This document shows, in pieces, positions 11,037-20,444 of a DNA stretch of 64,000 bases (within the stretch, counting starts at the first letter, position 1; the number at the start of each line of letters is the position of its first letter). The notes beneath the pieces are model-generated. The model saw only the letters and a program-made list of their open reading frames with translations, ran no database searches and was not told the DNA's origin. Made by a program: the position numbers and the translations under genes. The stretch is from assembly GCF_001945365.1 (NCBI RefSeq), contig NZ_MSTQ01000005.1, positions 310,001 to 374,000 of the forward strand. Direction: 5' to 3'. This DNA comes from Pseudomonas reinekei (GTDB lineage Bacteria > Pseudomonadota > Gammaproteobacteria > Pseudomonadales > Pseudomonadaceae).

Positions 11037-11314
11037 GAAGCACCCCGGTATTATTGCTGTTATGGGTTTGATTCGAGCTTAGCCTTGTTCATTTTTTTAC
11101 ACAACACCCCCGTAAAAAATACAACACGGCCCGCTCAAGCCTGCGGGCGGCATCAGCGCCAAGGGCATAAAAACGCCCCAAAGTGCCTCAAAAAAGCCAT
11201 ACGAGCGCTTTTTTAGGGCAAAAAAGGCCTCGCTTGACTTCGGCATGCCGTTCGGGTTGACTGGAAACCGAAAAGATCAATGATTGATATTTTTAACAAC
11301 AAAGGTGTTGCATC
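11037..11314. promoter_or_regulatory. Divergent control region between the spuA remnant and spuI
   Basis: This is a 278-base AT-richer gap between two divergent polyamine transcripts. It contains T-rich tracts and two TTGACT hexamers between about 11233 and 11261 on the plus strand, but I could not pair them with a convincing -10 box. Presumably it holds promoters for both directions. Confidence 0.4.
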
Positions 11315-12691
11315 ATGTCGGTACCCCCGCGTGCCGTTCAGCTTAACGAAGCGAACGCGTTCCTTAAGGAACATCCTGAGGTTCTGTACGTTGACCTTCT
11401 GATTGCGGATATGAATGGTGTGGTGCGCGGCAAGCGCATCGAACGCACCAGCCTCCACAAGGTTTACGAGAAAGGCATCAACCTGCCGGCCTCTCTATTT
11501 GCTCTGGATATCAATGGCTCTACGGTGGAAAGCACCGGTCTGGGCCTGGACATCGGTGATGCTGACCGAATCTGCTATCCAATCCCCGATACCCTGTGCA
11601 ACGAGCCATGGCAAAAGCGCCCGACCGCGCAACTGCTGATGACCATGCACGAACTCGAAGGTGATCCTTTCTTCGCCGACCCGCGCGAAGTTCTACGACA
11701 AGTTGTTACCAAGTTCGATGAGCTGGGCCTGACTATCTGCGCCGCGTTCGAACTGGAGTTCTACCTGATCGACCAGGAGAACGTGAACGGTCGCCCACAA
11801 CCGCCTCGCTCGCCGATCTCCGGCAAACGCCCGCACTCGACACAGGTCTACCTGATCGACGACCTCGACGAATACGTCGACTGCCTCCAGGACATTCTGG
11901 AAGGTGCCAAAGAGCAAGGCATCCCGGCCGACGCCATCGTCAAGGAAAGTGCCCCGGCGCAGTTCGAAGTGAACCTGCACCACGTGGCCGACCCGATCAA
12001 GGCCTGCGACTACGCAGTACTGCTAAAGCGCCTGATCAAGAACATCGCCTACGACCATGAGATGGACACCACCTTCATGGCCAAGCCTTATCCAGGTCAG
12101 GCTGGCAATGGTCTGCACGTCCACATTTCGATTCTCGACAAAGATGGCAAAAATATTTTTGCCAGTGAGGATCCCGAGCAGAACGCCGCACTGCGTCACG
12201 CGATCGGCGGTGTGCTCGAGACCCTACCGGCGCAGATGGCTTTCCTCTGCCCGAACGTCAACTCGTACCGTCGTTTCGGCGCACAGTTCTACGTGCCGAA
12301 CTCTCCCTGCTGGGGCCTGGACAACCGTACCGTCGCGATTCGCGTGCCGACCGGTTCTTCCGACGCCGTGCGCATCGAGCACCGTGTTGCCGGTGCCGAC
12401 GCCAACCCGTACCTGCTGATGGCTTCGGTCCTGGCAGGCGTGCATCACGGCCTGGTCAACAAGATCGAGCCGAACGCACCGGTGGAAGGCAACAGCTACG
12501 AGCAGAACGAGCAGAGCCTGCCGAACAACCTGCGTGATGCCCTGCGCGAGCTGGACGACAGCGAAGTCATGGCCAAGTACATCGATCCGAAATACATCGA
12601 TATCTTCGTCGCGTGCAAAGAGAGCGAGCTGGAGGAGTTCGAACACTCCATCTCCGACCTTGAGTACAACTGGTACCTGCATACCGTTTAA
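11315..12691 (+). CDS. spuI: Gamma-glutamylputrescine synthetase SpuI (PuuA-like, glutamine synthetase family)
   Basis: This 458-residue GS-type enzyme catalyses ATP-dependent ligation of glutamate to putrescine, the first step of the gamma-glutamyl (Puu) route. GS family segments are present: AAFELEFYLI in the metal site, HVHISI, NSYRRF, and RIEHRVAGADANPYL near the C-terminal third. It is transcribed divergently from the spuA-H cluster, as in P. aeruginosa, and ends at a strong terminator. The downstream amidase step of this route is the one that the neighbouring spuA remnant can no longer supply. Confidence 0.9.
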   Translation: MSVPPRAVQLNEANAFLKEHPEVLYVDLLIADMNGVVRGKRIERTSLHKVYEKGINLPASLFALDINGSTVESTGLGLDIGDADRICYPIPDTLCNEPWQKRPTAQLLMTMHELEGDPFFADPREVLRQVVTKFDELGLTICAAFELEFYLIDQENVNGRPQPPRSPISGKRPHSTQVYLIDDLDEYVDCLQDILEGAKEQGIPADAIVKESAPAQFEVNLHHVADPIKACDYAVLLKRLIKNIAYDHEMDTTFMAKPYPGQAGNGLHVHISILDKDGKNIFASEDPEQNAALRHAIGGVLETLPAQMAFLCPNVNSYRRFGAQFYVPNSPCWGLDNRTVAIRVPTGSSDAVRIEHRVAGADANPYLLMASVLAGVHHGLVNKIEPNAPVEGNSYEQNEQSLPNNLRDALRELDDSEVMAKYIDPKYIDIFVACKESELEEFEHSISDLEYNWYLHTV

Positions 12692-12710
12692 GCGGTTGTA
12701 GTGAATAAGA

Positions 12711-12746
12711 AACGCCGCCGGCCTCACCGCCTGCGGCGTTTTTTTT
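12711..12746 (+). terminator. Rho-independent terminator of spuI
   Basis: The stem AACGCCGC/GCGGCGTT is followed by an eight-T run, 20 bases after the spuI stop. Confidence 0.88.
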
Positions 12747-12762
12747 ATGGCCGCCTGCGGCG

Positions 12763-12856
12763 GATCGCTGGCAGGCGAGCTCCCACAGTGGATATCTAGC
12801 GAATACAGATCTTGTGGGCGACACATAACCTGTGGGAGCTAGCCTGCTAGCGATGG
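12763..12856. repeat. REP palindrome pair
   Basis: Inverted arms of the GATCGCTGGCAGGCGAGCTC / GAGCTAGCCTGCTAGCGATG types are separated by about 45 bases. The two arms belong to slightly different REP variants (GCTGGCAGGC versus GCTAGCAGGC). Confidence 0.8.
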
Positions 12857-12918
12857 CGTCCAGGCAGACAACACACAACCCTGCTCGTACAATGCCCGCT
12901 GCCCCGCAGGAGACTTCA

Positions 12919-13557
12919 ATGACACGCGTAGCCACTCCCCGCAAACCCCGCGCCCGCAGCCAGGCGCGAATCGATTCGATCCTCGATGCCGCTCGCACTT
13001 TGCTGGCCGCCGAGGGCGTGGCCAGCCTGTCGATCTACAGCGTTGCCGAGCGCGCGGAGATCCCGCCCTCCTCCGTCTACCACTTTTTCGCCAGCGTACC
13101 GGCCCTGCTCGAAGCATTGACGGCCGACGTCCACGCCGCCTTCCGCGCCTGCCTGCAAGCACCCATCGACCACGACGCGCTCAGCGGCTGGCGTGACCTG
13201 TCGCGTCTGGTGGAACAACGCATGCTCGACATCTACGGCGCGGATGCCGCCGCGCGCCAACTGATCCTGGCCCAGCACGGCCTGACCGAAGTCACCCAGG
13301 CCGACCGCCAGCACGACATCGAACTGGGCGACCTGATGCACAAACTGTTCGACCACCATTTCGAACTGCCGACGCTGCCCAATGATGTCGATGTGTTTGC
13401 GTTGGCGATGGAACTCGGTGACCGGGTTTACGCGCGCTCGGTGCAGCAGCACGGGCAGATCACGCCGCGCATGGCCGAGGAAGGGATGCGGGTGTTTGAT
13501 GCGTATCTGGGGTTGTACCTGCCGCCCTACTTACCCAAGCGCGCTGTACCTGGCTGA
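12919..13557 (+). CDS. TetR/AcrR family transcriptional regulator
   Basis: This 212-residue regulator has a TetR-type N-terminal helix-turn-helix at about residues 28-72 (ARTLLAAEGVASLSIYSVAERAEIPPSSVYHFF) in a basic N-terminus. A variable helical ligand/dimer domain follows. The ATG at 12919 has AGGAGA upstream, and a longer in-frame ATG at 12832 would fall inside the REP arm. It stands alone between spuI and the convergent ssu operon, flanked by REP elements. Its target and ligand are unknown. Autoregulation is the safest guess. Confidence 0.87.
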   Translation: MTRVATPRKPRARSQARIDSILDAARTLLAAEGVASLSIYSVAERAEIPPSSVYHFFASVPALLEALTADVHAAFRACLQAPIDHDALSGWRDLSRLVEQRMLDIYGADAAARQLILAQHGLTEVTQADRQHDIELGDLMHKLFDHHFELPTLPNDVDVFALAMELGDRVYARSVQQHGQITPRMAEEGMRVFDAYLGLYLPPYLPKRAVPG

Positions 13558-13580
13558 TCTTCATCCGCCACCCTGGCCTC

Positions 13581-13656
13581 ATCGCGAGCAGGCTCGCTCC
13601 CACAGTGGATTGGTGTGGCCAATCCAATAACCTGTGGGAGCGAGCCTGCTCGCGAA
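13581..13656. repeat. REP palindrome pair (GAGCCTGCTCGC type)
   Basis: ATCGCGAGCAGGCTCGCTCC and its complement face each other across about 26 bases. The pair lies between the TetR-type gene and the convergent ssuF. Confidence 0.88.
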
Positions 13657-13691
13657 GGCCGCACCGCCGATCTCACTGACTGTCCACGCCC

Positions 13692-13907
13692 TTACAACTT
13701 GGCGATCGACACCTCGGTGGACTTCACGAACGCGATCACCTCGCTGCCCACAGCCAATTCCAGCTCTTTCACAGAGCGGGTGGTGATCACCGACGTGACG
13801 ATGCCGGAGGCGGTCTGTACGTCGATTTCCGAGAGCACGTCACCCAGGACGATTTCCTTGATGGAGCCTTTGAACTGGTTGCGTACGTTGATGGCCTTGA
13901 TAGTCAT
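13692..13907 (-). CDS. ssuF: SsuF, TOBE-domain molybdopterin-binding-like small protein
   Basis: This 71-residue single TOBE (Mop) domain is recognised by its opening (MTIKAINVRNQFKG) and the pattern of alternating hydrophobic strands. The start at 13907 follows AGGAATC. It is the last gene of the ssuEADCBF operon, as described in P. putida, where SsuF is needed for growth on some organosulfur compounds. Its biochemical role is unsettled. A molybdate or oxyanion binding role is inferred from the fold. Confidence 0.87.
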   Translation of the reverse strand: MTIKAINVRNQFKGSIKEIVLGDVLSEIDVQTASGIVTSVITTRSVKELELAVGSEVIAFVKSTEVSIAKL

Positions 13908-13939
13908 GATGTTGATTCCTGTCGTTGATGAGGCTTGAG

Positions 13940-14746
13940 TTATTGAGCCCAACGCAACTGCGTAGGCAAGGGTGAAACGGGCTCCGGCTCCGGCGGTTGG
14001 CCGGGCAGTGACAGCACGCGATTAAGGACTTCGGTTTCCAGCGCCGCCAGCCGATGCGAGCCGCGAGCCCGAGGGCGCGGCAGCTCCACAGGCAGGTCGA
14101 GGCCGACTTCGCCGTCTTCGATGAGAATCACCCGGTCGGCAATCGCCACGGCTTCGCTGACATCGTGGGTCACCAGCAACACGGTGAAGCCGTGCTGTTG
14201 CCAAAGTCGTTCGATCAGTTGCTGCATCTCGATTCGGGTCAGGGCATCCAGCGCGCCCAACGGCTCATCCAGCAACAGCAGGCGCGGTTGATGAATCAGC
14301 GCGCGGGCCAGGGCCACCCGCTGCTTCTGCCCACCGGACAACGCGGCCGGCCACTCGCTGGCGCGATCCGCCAGACCGACCGCTTCCAGCGCTTCCAGAG
14401 CCTTGGGACGCCAGTTGCCCTTGAGCCCCAGAGCGACGTTGTCGATGATCTTTTTCCACGGCAGCAGCCGCGCTTCCTGGAACATCAGGCGAGTGTCTTC
14501 CCGCGCCTCACTGAGCGGCGCAGAACCGGCCAGCAGTTCACCGCCGGTAGGCTGATCGAGACCGGCCAGCAAGCGCAGCAAGGTACTTTTGCCACAGCCG
14601 CTGCGACCGACCACGGCAACGAATTGCCCCGCCGGAATATGCAGGTCGATCTCGCGCAACACCTGCCGCGTGCCGAAAGTTTTTTGCAGTTTGCGCACCG
14701 CCAGCGGAATCCCGCGCAGCAGGCGTGGAGGTTGTTGAGCGGTCAT
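13940..14746 (-). CDS. ssuB: Aliphatic sulfonate ABC transporter ATP-binding protein SsuB
   Basis: This 268-residue ATPase has Walker [11 protein letters not shown] at about residues 43-52, the signature [14 protein letters not shown], and Walker [13 protein letters not shown]. The family-typical HDVSEA H-loop follows. It belongs to the nitrate/sulfonate/taurine ABC subgroup. The ATG at 14746 overlaps the ssuC stop (ATGA), so ssuC and ssuB are coupled. It drives uptake of alkanesulfonates through SsuC. Confidence 0.93.
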   Translation of the reverse strand: MTAQQPPRLLRGIPLAVRKLQKTFGTRQVLREIDLHIPAGQFVAVVGRSGCGKSTLLRLLAGLDQPTGGELLAGSAPLSEAREDTRLMFQEARLLPWKKIIDNVALGLKGNWRPKALEALEAVGLADRASEWPAALSGGQKQRVALARALIHQPRLLLLDEPLGALDALTRIEMQQLIERLWQQHGFTVLLVTHDVSEAVAIADRVILIEDGEVGLDLPVELPRPRARGSHRLAALETEVLNRVLSLPGQPPEPEPVSPLPTQLRWAQ

Positions 14747-15525
14747 ACGGCACCTCCTTTGACAACCTGGTAGGCCGGATGCCAGCGCAACCACACGCGC
14801 TCAAGTCCAAGGGCCGCGAGGTCGGCCAGCTTGCCGAGCACCGCGTACATCAGGATCGCCAGTACCACCACGTCGGTCTGCAAGAACTCCCGGGCATTCA
14901 TCGCCAGATAGCCGATGCCGGAGCTGGCGGAAATGGTTTCCGCGACGATCAACGTCAGCCACATGAAGCCCAGGGCGAAGCGCACACCCACCAGAATCGA
15001 AGGCAGCGCGCCCGGCAAAATCACCTGACGGAACAGGCTGAAACCGGACAAACCGTAGCTGCGTGACATTTCCACCAGCGCCGGGTCGACGTTACGGATG
15101 CCGTGATAGGTGTTGAGGTAGATCGGGAACAAGGTGCCCAGCGCCACCAGGAAAATCTTTGCCGACTCGTCGATGCCGAACCACAGGATCACCAATGGAA
15201 TCAGCGCCAGGTGCGGCACGTTGCGGATCATCTGCACCGAGCTGTCGAGCAGGCGTTCGCCCCATTTCGACAGACCGGTGATGAAGCCCAGGGCCAGGCC
15301 GATGCCGCCACCGATGGCGAAGCCCAGCGCGGCACGCCAGCCACTGATCGCCAGGTGCGTCCAGATCTCGCCGCTGCTGACCAGGCTCACACCGGCTTCG
15401 ATCACCGCGATCGGTGCCGGCAGAATCCGTGTCGACAACCAGCCCGCCGATACCGACAACTGCCACACCGCCAGCAGCAACAATGGCAAGGCCCAGGGCG
15501 CGAGGCTGTGGATGATTTTCTTCAT
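14743..15525 (-). CDS. ssuC: Aliphatic sulfonate ABC transporter permease SsuC
   Basis: This 260-residue inner-membrane permease has about six membrane segments, and a segment typical of nitrate/sulfonate/taurine permeases ([19 protein letters not shown], the EAA-type coupling loop). It lies between ssuD and ssuB with an eight-base gap to the former and a four-base overlap with the latter. Confidence 0.93.
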   Translation of the reverse strand: MKKIIHSLAPWALPLLLLAVWQLSVSAGWLSTRILPAPIAVIEAGVSLVSSGEIWTHLAISGWRAALGFAIGGGIGLALGFITGLSKWGERLLDSSVQMIRNVPHLALIPLVILWFGIDESAKIFLVALGTLFPIYLNTYHGIRNVDPALVEMSRSYGLSGFSLFRQVILPGALPSILVGVRFALGFMWLTLIVAETISASSGIGYLAMNAREFLQTDVVVLAILMYAVLGKLADLAALGLERVWLRWHPAYQVVKGGAV

Positions 15526-15533
15526 GGCGCGCC

Positions 15534-16682
15534 TCAGCTCTGGGACGCGGCTTTAGGGAGGATGTCGTTGGCGACCATCTCACCAAACGGGCTGACGTAG
15601 CCGGCGCTTTTCGGCAGTTCGGGACGTTCGATGTCCAGGTGCGGGAACAGCAGCTCGGCCACGCGATACGACTCTTCCAGGTGTGGATAGCCCGAGAAGA
15701 TAAAGGTGTCGATGCCCAGGTCCGCGTATTCCTTCACGCGTGCCGCCACGGTCGGTCCATCGCCCACCAGCGCCGTACCGGCACCGCCGCGCACCAGGCC
15801 GACACCGGCCCAAAGGTTAGGGCTGACTTCCAGGTTGTCGCGGCTGCCACCGTGCAGCGCGGCCATGCGTTGCTGGCCGACGGAATCGAAGCGCGCAAGG
15901 GACGCCTGGGCCCGGGCGATGGTCTCGTCGTCCAGGTGCGAGATCAGGCGGGCCGCCGCTTGCCAGGCCTCGGCGTTGGTTTCACGCACGATGACATGCA
16001 GGCGAATACCGAAGCGCACGGTACGGCCGAGCTTCGCCGCCTTGGCCCGCACCTGTTCGATCTTCTCGGCCACCGCGGCCGGTGGTTCGCCCCAGGTCAA
16101 CACCATTTCGACCTGTTCTGCCGCGAGGTCCTGCGCCGCCTCCGACGATCCACCGAAGTACAGCGCTGGACGCGGTTGCTGGATGGGCGGATAGAGCAAT
16201 TTGGCGCCCTTTACGCTGATGTGCTGACCGTCGTAATCGACGGTCTCGCCTTCCAGCACGCGGCGCCAGATGCGGGTGAATTCCACCGAAGCCTGGTAGC
16301 GTTCTTCGTGACTGAGGAACAGACCGTCACCGGCCAATTCTTCCGGATCACCACCGGTGACCAGGTTGAACAGCGCACGTCCGCCGGACAAGCGATCCAG
16401 CGTGGCTGCCTGACGCGCCGCCACCGTCGGGGAAATGATCCCGGGGCGCAGGGCGACAAGAAACTTCAAACGCTGGGTCACCGGAATCAGCGATGCCGCC
16501 ACCAGCCACGAGTCTTCGCAGGAACGGCCAGTGGGAATCAGCACGCCGCCGAAGCCCAGTCGATCCGCCGCTTGCGCGACTTGTTGCAAGTAACCGTGGT
16601 CGACGGCGCGAGCGCCTTCGGCGGTGCCAAGGTAATGGCCGTCGCCGTGGGTCGGCAGGAACCAGAAGATATTGAGGCTCAT
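15534..16682 (-). CDS. ssuD: FMNH2-dependent alkanesulfonate monooxygenase SsuD
   Basis: This 382-residue bacterial-luciferase-fold enzyme uses reduced FMN from SsuE and O2 to cleave C1-C14 alkanesulfonates to aldehyde and sulfite, under sulfur starvation. The start is [19 protein letters not shown], and the [12 protein letters not shown] and [17 protein letters not shown] segments are typical of SsuD. AAGGAG lies about nine bases before the ATG at 16682. A longer open frame upstream overlaps ssuA and is not used. Confidence 0.95.
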   Translation of the reverse strand: MSLNIFWFLPTHGDGHYLGTAEGARAVDHGYLQQVAQAADRLGFGGVLIPTGRSCEDSWLVAASLIPVTQRLKFLVALRPGIISPTVAARQAATLDRLSGGRALFNLVTGGDPEELAGDGLFLSHEERYQASVEFTRIWRRVLEGETVDYDGQHISVKGAKLLYPPIQQPRPALYFGGSSEAAQDLAAEQVEMVLTWGEPPAAVAEKIEQVRAKAAKLGRTVRFGIRLHVIVRETNAEAWQAAARLISHLDDETIARAQASLARFDSVGQQRMAALHGGSRDNLEVSPNLWAGVGLVRGGAGTALVGDGPTVAARVKEYADLGIDTFIFSGYPHLEESYRVAELLFPHLDIERPELPKSAGYVSPFGEMVANDILPKAASQS

Positions 16683-16723
16683 GGAGTGGTCTCCTTGGGG
16701 AATCGAATTTTGCAGGGCGTTGG

Positions 16724-17689
16724 TTACTGAGCTTTGGCAACGGCAGCTGGTGGCGTCCAGATCACGTCTTTGATGCTCAGCGCCTTCGGAATCAGCTTGA
16801 GCTGGTAGAAGCTGTCGGCAATTTTCTGTTGCGCCGCGACCACGTCCGGGGTGAGGAACAGCGCGCCGTAACCCTGGCGTTTCACCGAGGTCAAAGTGAT
16901 GTCCGCTGGCAGGCCGAGCAGTGGCGACACTTGTTGGGTCACCTCTTGTGGATTGGCCTTGGACCACTCGCCGACGGCGCGCACCTCTTCCACCAGGGTT
17001 TTGATCACCTCAGGATTTTTCTGCGCGTAAGGCTTGGTCGCCAGATAGAACTGGTGGTTGTCGACGATGCCTTTGCCATCACGCAGGGTGCGGGCTTGCA
17101 ATTGCTGTTCGGCGGCCGCCTGGTACGGGTCCCAGATCACCCAAGCATCGACGCTGCCACGTTCGAACGCTGCGCGGGCATCGGCCGGCGGAAGGAATAC
17201 GGTCTGGATGTCGGTGTATTTGAGGCCGGCATCTTCCAGCGCACGCACCAGCAGGTAGTGCACGTTGGAGCCTTTGTTGAGGACGACTTTCTTGCCCTTG
17301 AGTTCGGCCACCGATTTGATCGGCGAGTCCTTCGGCACGAGGATCGCTTCGCTATGAGGCGCTGGTGGTTCGTAGGCGACATAGAGCAAATCTGCACCGG
17401 CCGCCTGGGCAAACACCGGAGGGGTTTCGCCGGTCACGCCGAAGTCGATGGAGCCGACGTTCAGGCCTTCAAGCAATTGCGGGCCACCGGGGAATTCAGT
17501 CCATTGCACGTCCACGCCTTGGGCGGCGAGGCGTTTTTCCAGGGTGCCTTTGGCTTTGAGCAGCACCAGAGTGCCGTACTTCTGATAGCCGATTCGCAAT
17601 GTCTCGGCTTGAGCTTGAGTAATGGCGCCGAAGGCTACAGCCGCTGCAAACAGAGCGGCCAGACCACGACGCAAAATGACAGGGCGCAT
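16724..17689 (-). CDS. ssuA: Periplasmic aliphatic sulfonate-binding protein SsuA
   Basis: This 321-residue solute-binding protein has a signal peptide ([20 protein letters not shown], cleaved near AQAET). The mature start [18 protein letters not shown] is typical of SsuA. It captures alkanesulfonates for SsuC/SsuB. AAGGAG precedes the ATG at 17689. It is the second gene of the operon, 100 bases downstream of ssuE. Confidence 0.94.
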   Translation of the reverse strand: MRPVILRRGLAALFAAAVAFGAITQAQAETLRIGYQKYGTLVLLKAKGTLEKRLAAQGVDVQWTEFPGGPQLLEGLNVGSIDFGVTGETPPVFAQAAGADLLYVAYEPPAPHSEAILVPKDSPIKSVAELKGKKVVLNKGSNVHYLLVRALEDAGLKYTDIQTVFLPPADARAAFERGSVDAWVIWDPYQAAAEQQLQARTLRDGKGIVDNHQFYLATKPYAQKNPEVIKTLVEEVRAVGEWSKANPQEVTQQVSPLLGLPADITLTSVKRQGYGALFLTPDVVAAQQKIADSFYQLKLIPKALSIKDVIWTPPAAVAKAQ

Positions 17690-17789
17690 GGCGCTCTCCT
17701 TTTTGCAGTTGGGTTTTTGGCTGCACCTGCTTGCCCGTTAGCGGGCGAGTAAGGCCAGTACTTCAATTTGGGGTGTGACTTTGTGCGGC

Positions 17790-18383
17790 TTAAATACTCC
17801 AGCGAGCACTCAACAAACGTTCGTTCAACAGGTTCGGATCGAGCGGCTTGGGCCGTCGCGCCATGGCGCTGAAAAACAGCGCAAGGGATTCATTCAGGCG
17901 TTGTTCCAGCTCCGGTGCCAGCTGCGCCAGGGCACTGCCTTCGCCGTAGGCAATCTGGCTGTCGACCGCGAAAATCCCCTGCAGCAGTTCCTGGGCTTTC
18001 AACGCCGACAACACTGGCTTGAGCGCGTAATCCACCGCCAGCATGTGAGCGATGCTGCCGCCCGTGGCCATGGGCAAAACCACTTTGTGCGCCAGTGCAC
18101 GCTCGGGCAGCAGGTCCAGCACGGTTTTCAGTGCACCGGAAAACGAAGCCTTGTACACCGGCGTCGCAATCAGCAGGCCATCGGCGTTTTCAATCTGTTG
18201 CAGCAGGTCGACCACCTTGGGGCTGTCGAAACGTGCGTGCAGCAAGTCTTCGGCCGGGAAGTCCCGTATCTGGTAACTCACCACTTCCACGCCCTGCTCT
18301 TGCAGCCAACGTTTGGAGCGATCCAGCAGGACCCCGGATCGGGAGCGTTGACTGGGACTGCCACCGAGTGAGACGACCAGCAT
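17790..18383 (-). CDS. ssuE: NADPH-dependent FMN reductase SsuE
   Basis: This 197-residue flavodoxin-like reductase provides reduced FMN to SsuD. It shows the [11 protein letters not shown] phosphate-binding loop near the N-terminus and the [20 protein letters not shown] segment conserved in SsuE/MsuE. It is the first gene of the ssuEADCBF operon, so the operon promoter should lie just upstream in the AT-rich stretch near 18440-18520. Regulation by the sulfur regulator CysB/Cbl is expected from family knowledge. Confidence 0.94.
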   Translation of the reverse strand: MLVVSLGGSPSQRSRSGVLLDRSKRWLQEQGVEVVSYQIRDFPAEDLLHARFDSPKVVDLLQQIENADGLLIATPVYKASFSGALKTVLDLLPERALAHKVVLPMATGGSIAHMLAVDYALKPVLSALKAQELLQGIFAVDSQIAYGEGSALAQLAPELEQRLNESLALFFSAMARRPKPLDPNLLNERLLSARWSI

Positions 18384-18643
18384 TCAGACAATTCCTTGAT
18401 GGGTGCAGACGATTCGCGGTTTGCGATCTCGCTTTGATGGAATGACCTTAACAGGTGATTTATATATCCATAAATCATATTTATTCATTTGGTTATTCCC
18501 TATTGAAATATTAAAGATCTGTTCACTGGACGCGCGAGCGCAACCCGCCGAACATCGGCCTCAAGGTTCGAGAAGGCCTTGAGTTGCTGCAAAAAGAGGG
18601 AATTTCACGGCGGGATTACGGGGGTGACCCCGCCTTGAAACGC
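18384..18643 (-). promoter_or_regulatory. Upstream region of the ssu operon with an AT-rich palindrome
   Basis: There is no gene in this stretch. An AT-rich block at about 18440-18515 stands out from the GC-rich surroundings. It contains the perfect inverted repeat GATTTAT/ATAAATC at 18457-18476, next to a TTATTCATTTGGTTATTCC segment. AT-rich TTATTC-containing sequences are typical of CysB-type sites, so a sulfur-control site is likely. A separate small hairpin (CTCAAGG..CCTTGAG) lies at about 18560-18583. Confidence 0.45.
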
Positions 18644-18683
18644 AAAAGCCCCGCCCGGCGTAATGCCGGGCGGGGCTTTTTTT
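18644..18683 (-). terminator. Rho-independent terminator of the first OprD-type porin gene
   Basis: A perfect GC-rich stem (AAAAGCCCCGCCCGGC and its complement) with a loop of about five bases and T-runs on both strands. It lies 18 bases past the porin stop. Confidence 0.92.
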
Positions 18684-18700
18684 GTCACCTGCGGACGCTG

Positions 18701-20044
18701 TTACAACAGCGGGATCGAGTAGCTGACGATCAGGCGGTTTTCGTCCTGGGAACGGGTGTTCGGCAGGTCGGTGCGCCACATGGCGTTTTTCCACATCAGG
18801 CCGAGGTTCTTCAACGCGCCGGACTGAACAACGTAACCCACGGTCACGTCGCGTTCCCACTCGGAAGCGCCGTTTGCGAGTTGACGACCGGAAGAGTTCA
18901 CCGTGTCGATGTCGTCGCCGTGCAGGTAAACCACACCCGCCGTCAGGCCAGGTACGCCAACCTTGGCGAAGTCATAAGAGTAGCGAGCTTGCCAGGTTTT
19001 CTCGCCGGCACGACCGAACTTCTGGATTTGTGCGTCGGTGATGGTGTAGTTCGACGAACCGTCGCCCTGGTTCAGCCAAGGGAAGTCACTGCTGCCGTTG
19101 CTGACTTGGTAACCGCCGCCAAAGGTATGGCCGGCAACGGTGTACAGGAACAGGCCGCTGTACAGGTTGTTGTCGACTTTGCCTTTACCGTTAGGCGCGT
19201 TGTAATTACCGGTGGTGTAGTACGACGAATCGTGACCGTTGGCGCCGTCATCTGAGCTGTTGAAATAACGGAAATCGGACTTCAACACGCCCGGGCCGAT
19301 TGCCCAGTTGTGCACCAGACCCAGGAAGTGCTGCTTGTAGAAGTCTTCCAGGTTGCCGTAGTAGTACTGGGCAGTCAGGTCCTTGGTGAGTTTGTAGTCA
19401 CCACCGGCATAGATGAACTTGTTGCTGTCGCGCGCGGTTGCGGAACGACCGTTGGCACCCGAGATCGACAGCTGCTGGTTGTTGCTCGAGTTACGACCTT
19501 TAACCTGCTCGATCTGACCGCCGACCAGGGTCAGGTCCTTGATGTCGCCGGAAGTGATCTGGCCGCCCTGCCAGGTCTGTGGCAACAGACGACCGTCGTT
19601 GGTCACGATGACCGGGTTTTTCGGCTGCAAGGTGCCCAGTTTCAACTCGGTCTGGGAAACCTTGGCCTTGGCGGTCAGGCCCAGGCTGGAGAAGTTATCA
19701 ACCGCTTCACCGTTGGACTTGGTTGGGAACACAGTGCCCCCGTAGGCATTACCGCTACCACCGTTGGTGCCGCCGCCCGAATCCAGGCGCACGCCCAGCA
19801 GGCCGATCGCATCAACACCGAAACCAACGGTGCCCTGGGTGTAACCGGAGATGAAACGCAGATCGAAGCCTTGGCCCCATTCTTCGTTCTTGTTCGGCTC
19901 GGCGCTCCCGTCACGGAAGTCCTGGTTGATGTAGAAGTTGCGCAGCCCCAATGTTGCCTTGCTGTCTTCGATGAAACCGGCGGCGCTTGCTTGCTGCGCC
20001 AAAACCCCTACGGCCACTGCCAGGGCCAAGGTGGACTTGTTCAT
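18701..20044 (-). CDS. OprD family outer-membrane porin
   Basis: This 447-residue protein has a signal peptide MNKSTLALAVAVGVLAQQAS with a cut near AAGFIEDSKA. The mature start GFIEDSKATLGLRNFYINQDFRDG is the classical OprD opening strand. The rest alternates beta strands and glycine/asparagine-rich loops of an 18-stranded barrel, ending in the aromatic/hydrophobic LIVSYSIPLL. OprD-type channels take up basic amino acids or organic acids; the substrate here is not evident. GGAGCG precedes the ATG. It is a tandem paralogue of the next porin gene. Confidence 0.92.
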   Translation of the reverse strand: MNKSTLALAVAVGVLAQQASAAGFIEDSKATLGLRNFYINQDFRDGSAEPNKNEEWGQGFDLRFISGYTQGTVGFGVDAIGLLGVRLDSGGGTNGGSGNAYGGTVFPTKSNGEAVDNFSSLGLTAKAKVSQTELKLGTLQPKNPVIVTNDGRLLPQTWQGGQITSGDIKDLTLVGGQIEQVKGRNSSNNQQLSISGANGRSATARDSNKFIYAGGDYKLTKDLTAQYYYGNLEDFYKQHFLGLVHNWAIGPGVLKSDFRYFNSSDDGANGHDSSYYTTGNYNAPNGKGKVDNNLYSGLFLYTVAGHTFGGGYQVSNGSSDFPWLNQGDGSSNYTITDAQIQKFGRAGEKTWQARYSYDFAKVGVPGLTAGVVYLHGDDIDTVNSSGRQLANGASEWERDVTVGYVVQSGALKNLGLMWKNAMWRTDLPNTRSQDENRLIVSYSIPLL

Positions 20045-20398
20045 TGTTTCGCTCCTATCGTTCTCTAATGCTTGTGTTGCTGGTCCTGGGTCGAATGCCC
20101 TGGATCCGCAGACGCGTCGTTCGCGCCTATTTTTTCGGGCGCGCAGCATACCTCTTCATAATCCTGAAAAGAATTACCGAGTTACGTTTAATCGCTTTGG
20201 GATATAAGCCACGACAACACAGATTCGGGGTATCGGCACGAACGCCGTTTCCTGAATTGCTTTATCGCGAGGGGTTTTGCAGCTCGATCCGCGGCTTACG
20301 GTGCGTGTCGGATGGCCTTACTGTAAGCGCCAGAGAAAAAAGCTAAAAAGAATAAAAAATGATCACGACTAAACATTATGGAATATTGAATCACGGTT
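20045..20398. other. Intergenic region between tandem porin genes
   Basis: About 350 bases carry no credible gene. The part next to the downstream porin should hold its minus-strand promoter and leader. The part from about 20330 to 20400 is AT-rich and precedes the terminator of the upstream porin. No clear operator was recognised. Confidence 0.5.
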
Positions 20399-20432
20399 AA
20401 AAAAAACCTCACCGAGTGATGAGGTTTTTTTG
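20399..20432 (-). terminator. Rho-independent terminator of the second OprD-type porin gene
   Basis: The inverted repeat ACCTCA/TGAGGT with an eight-base loop is flanked by A and T runs. It lies 13 bases after the stop of the porin gene that ends at 20445. Confidence 0.85.
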
Positions 20433-20444
20433 ATCGAACCGCTA

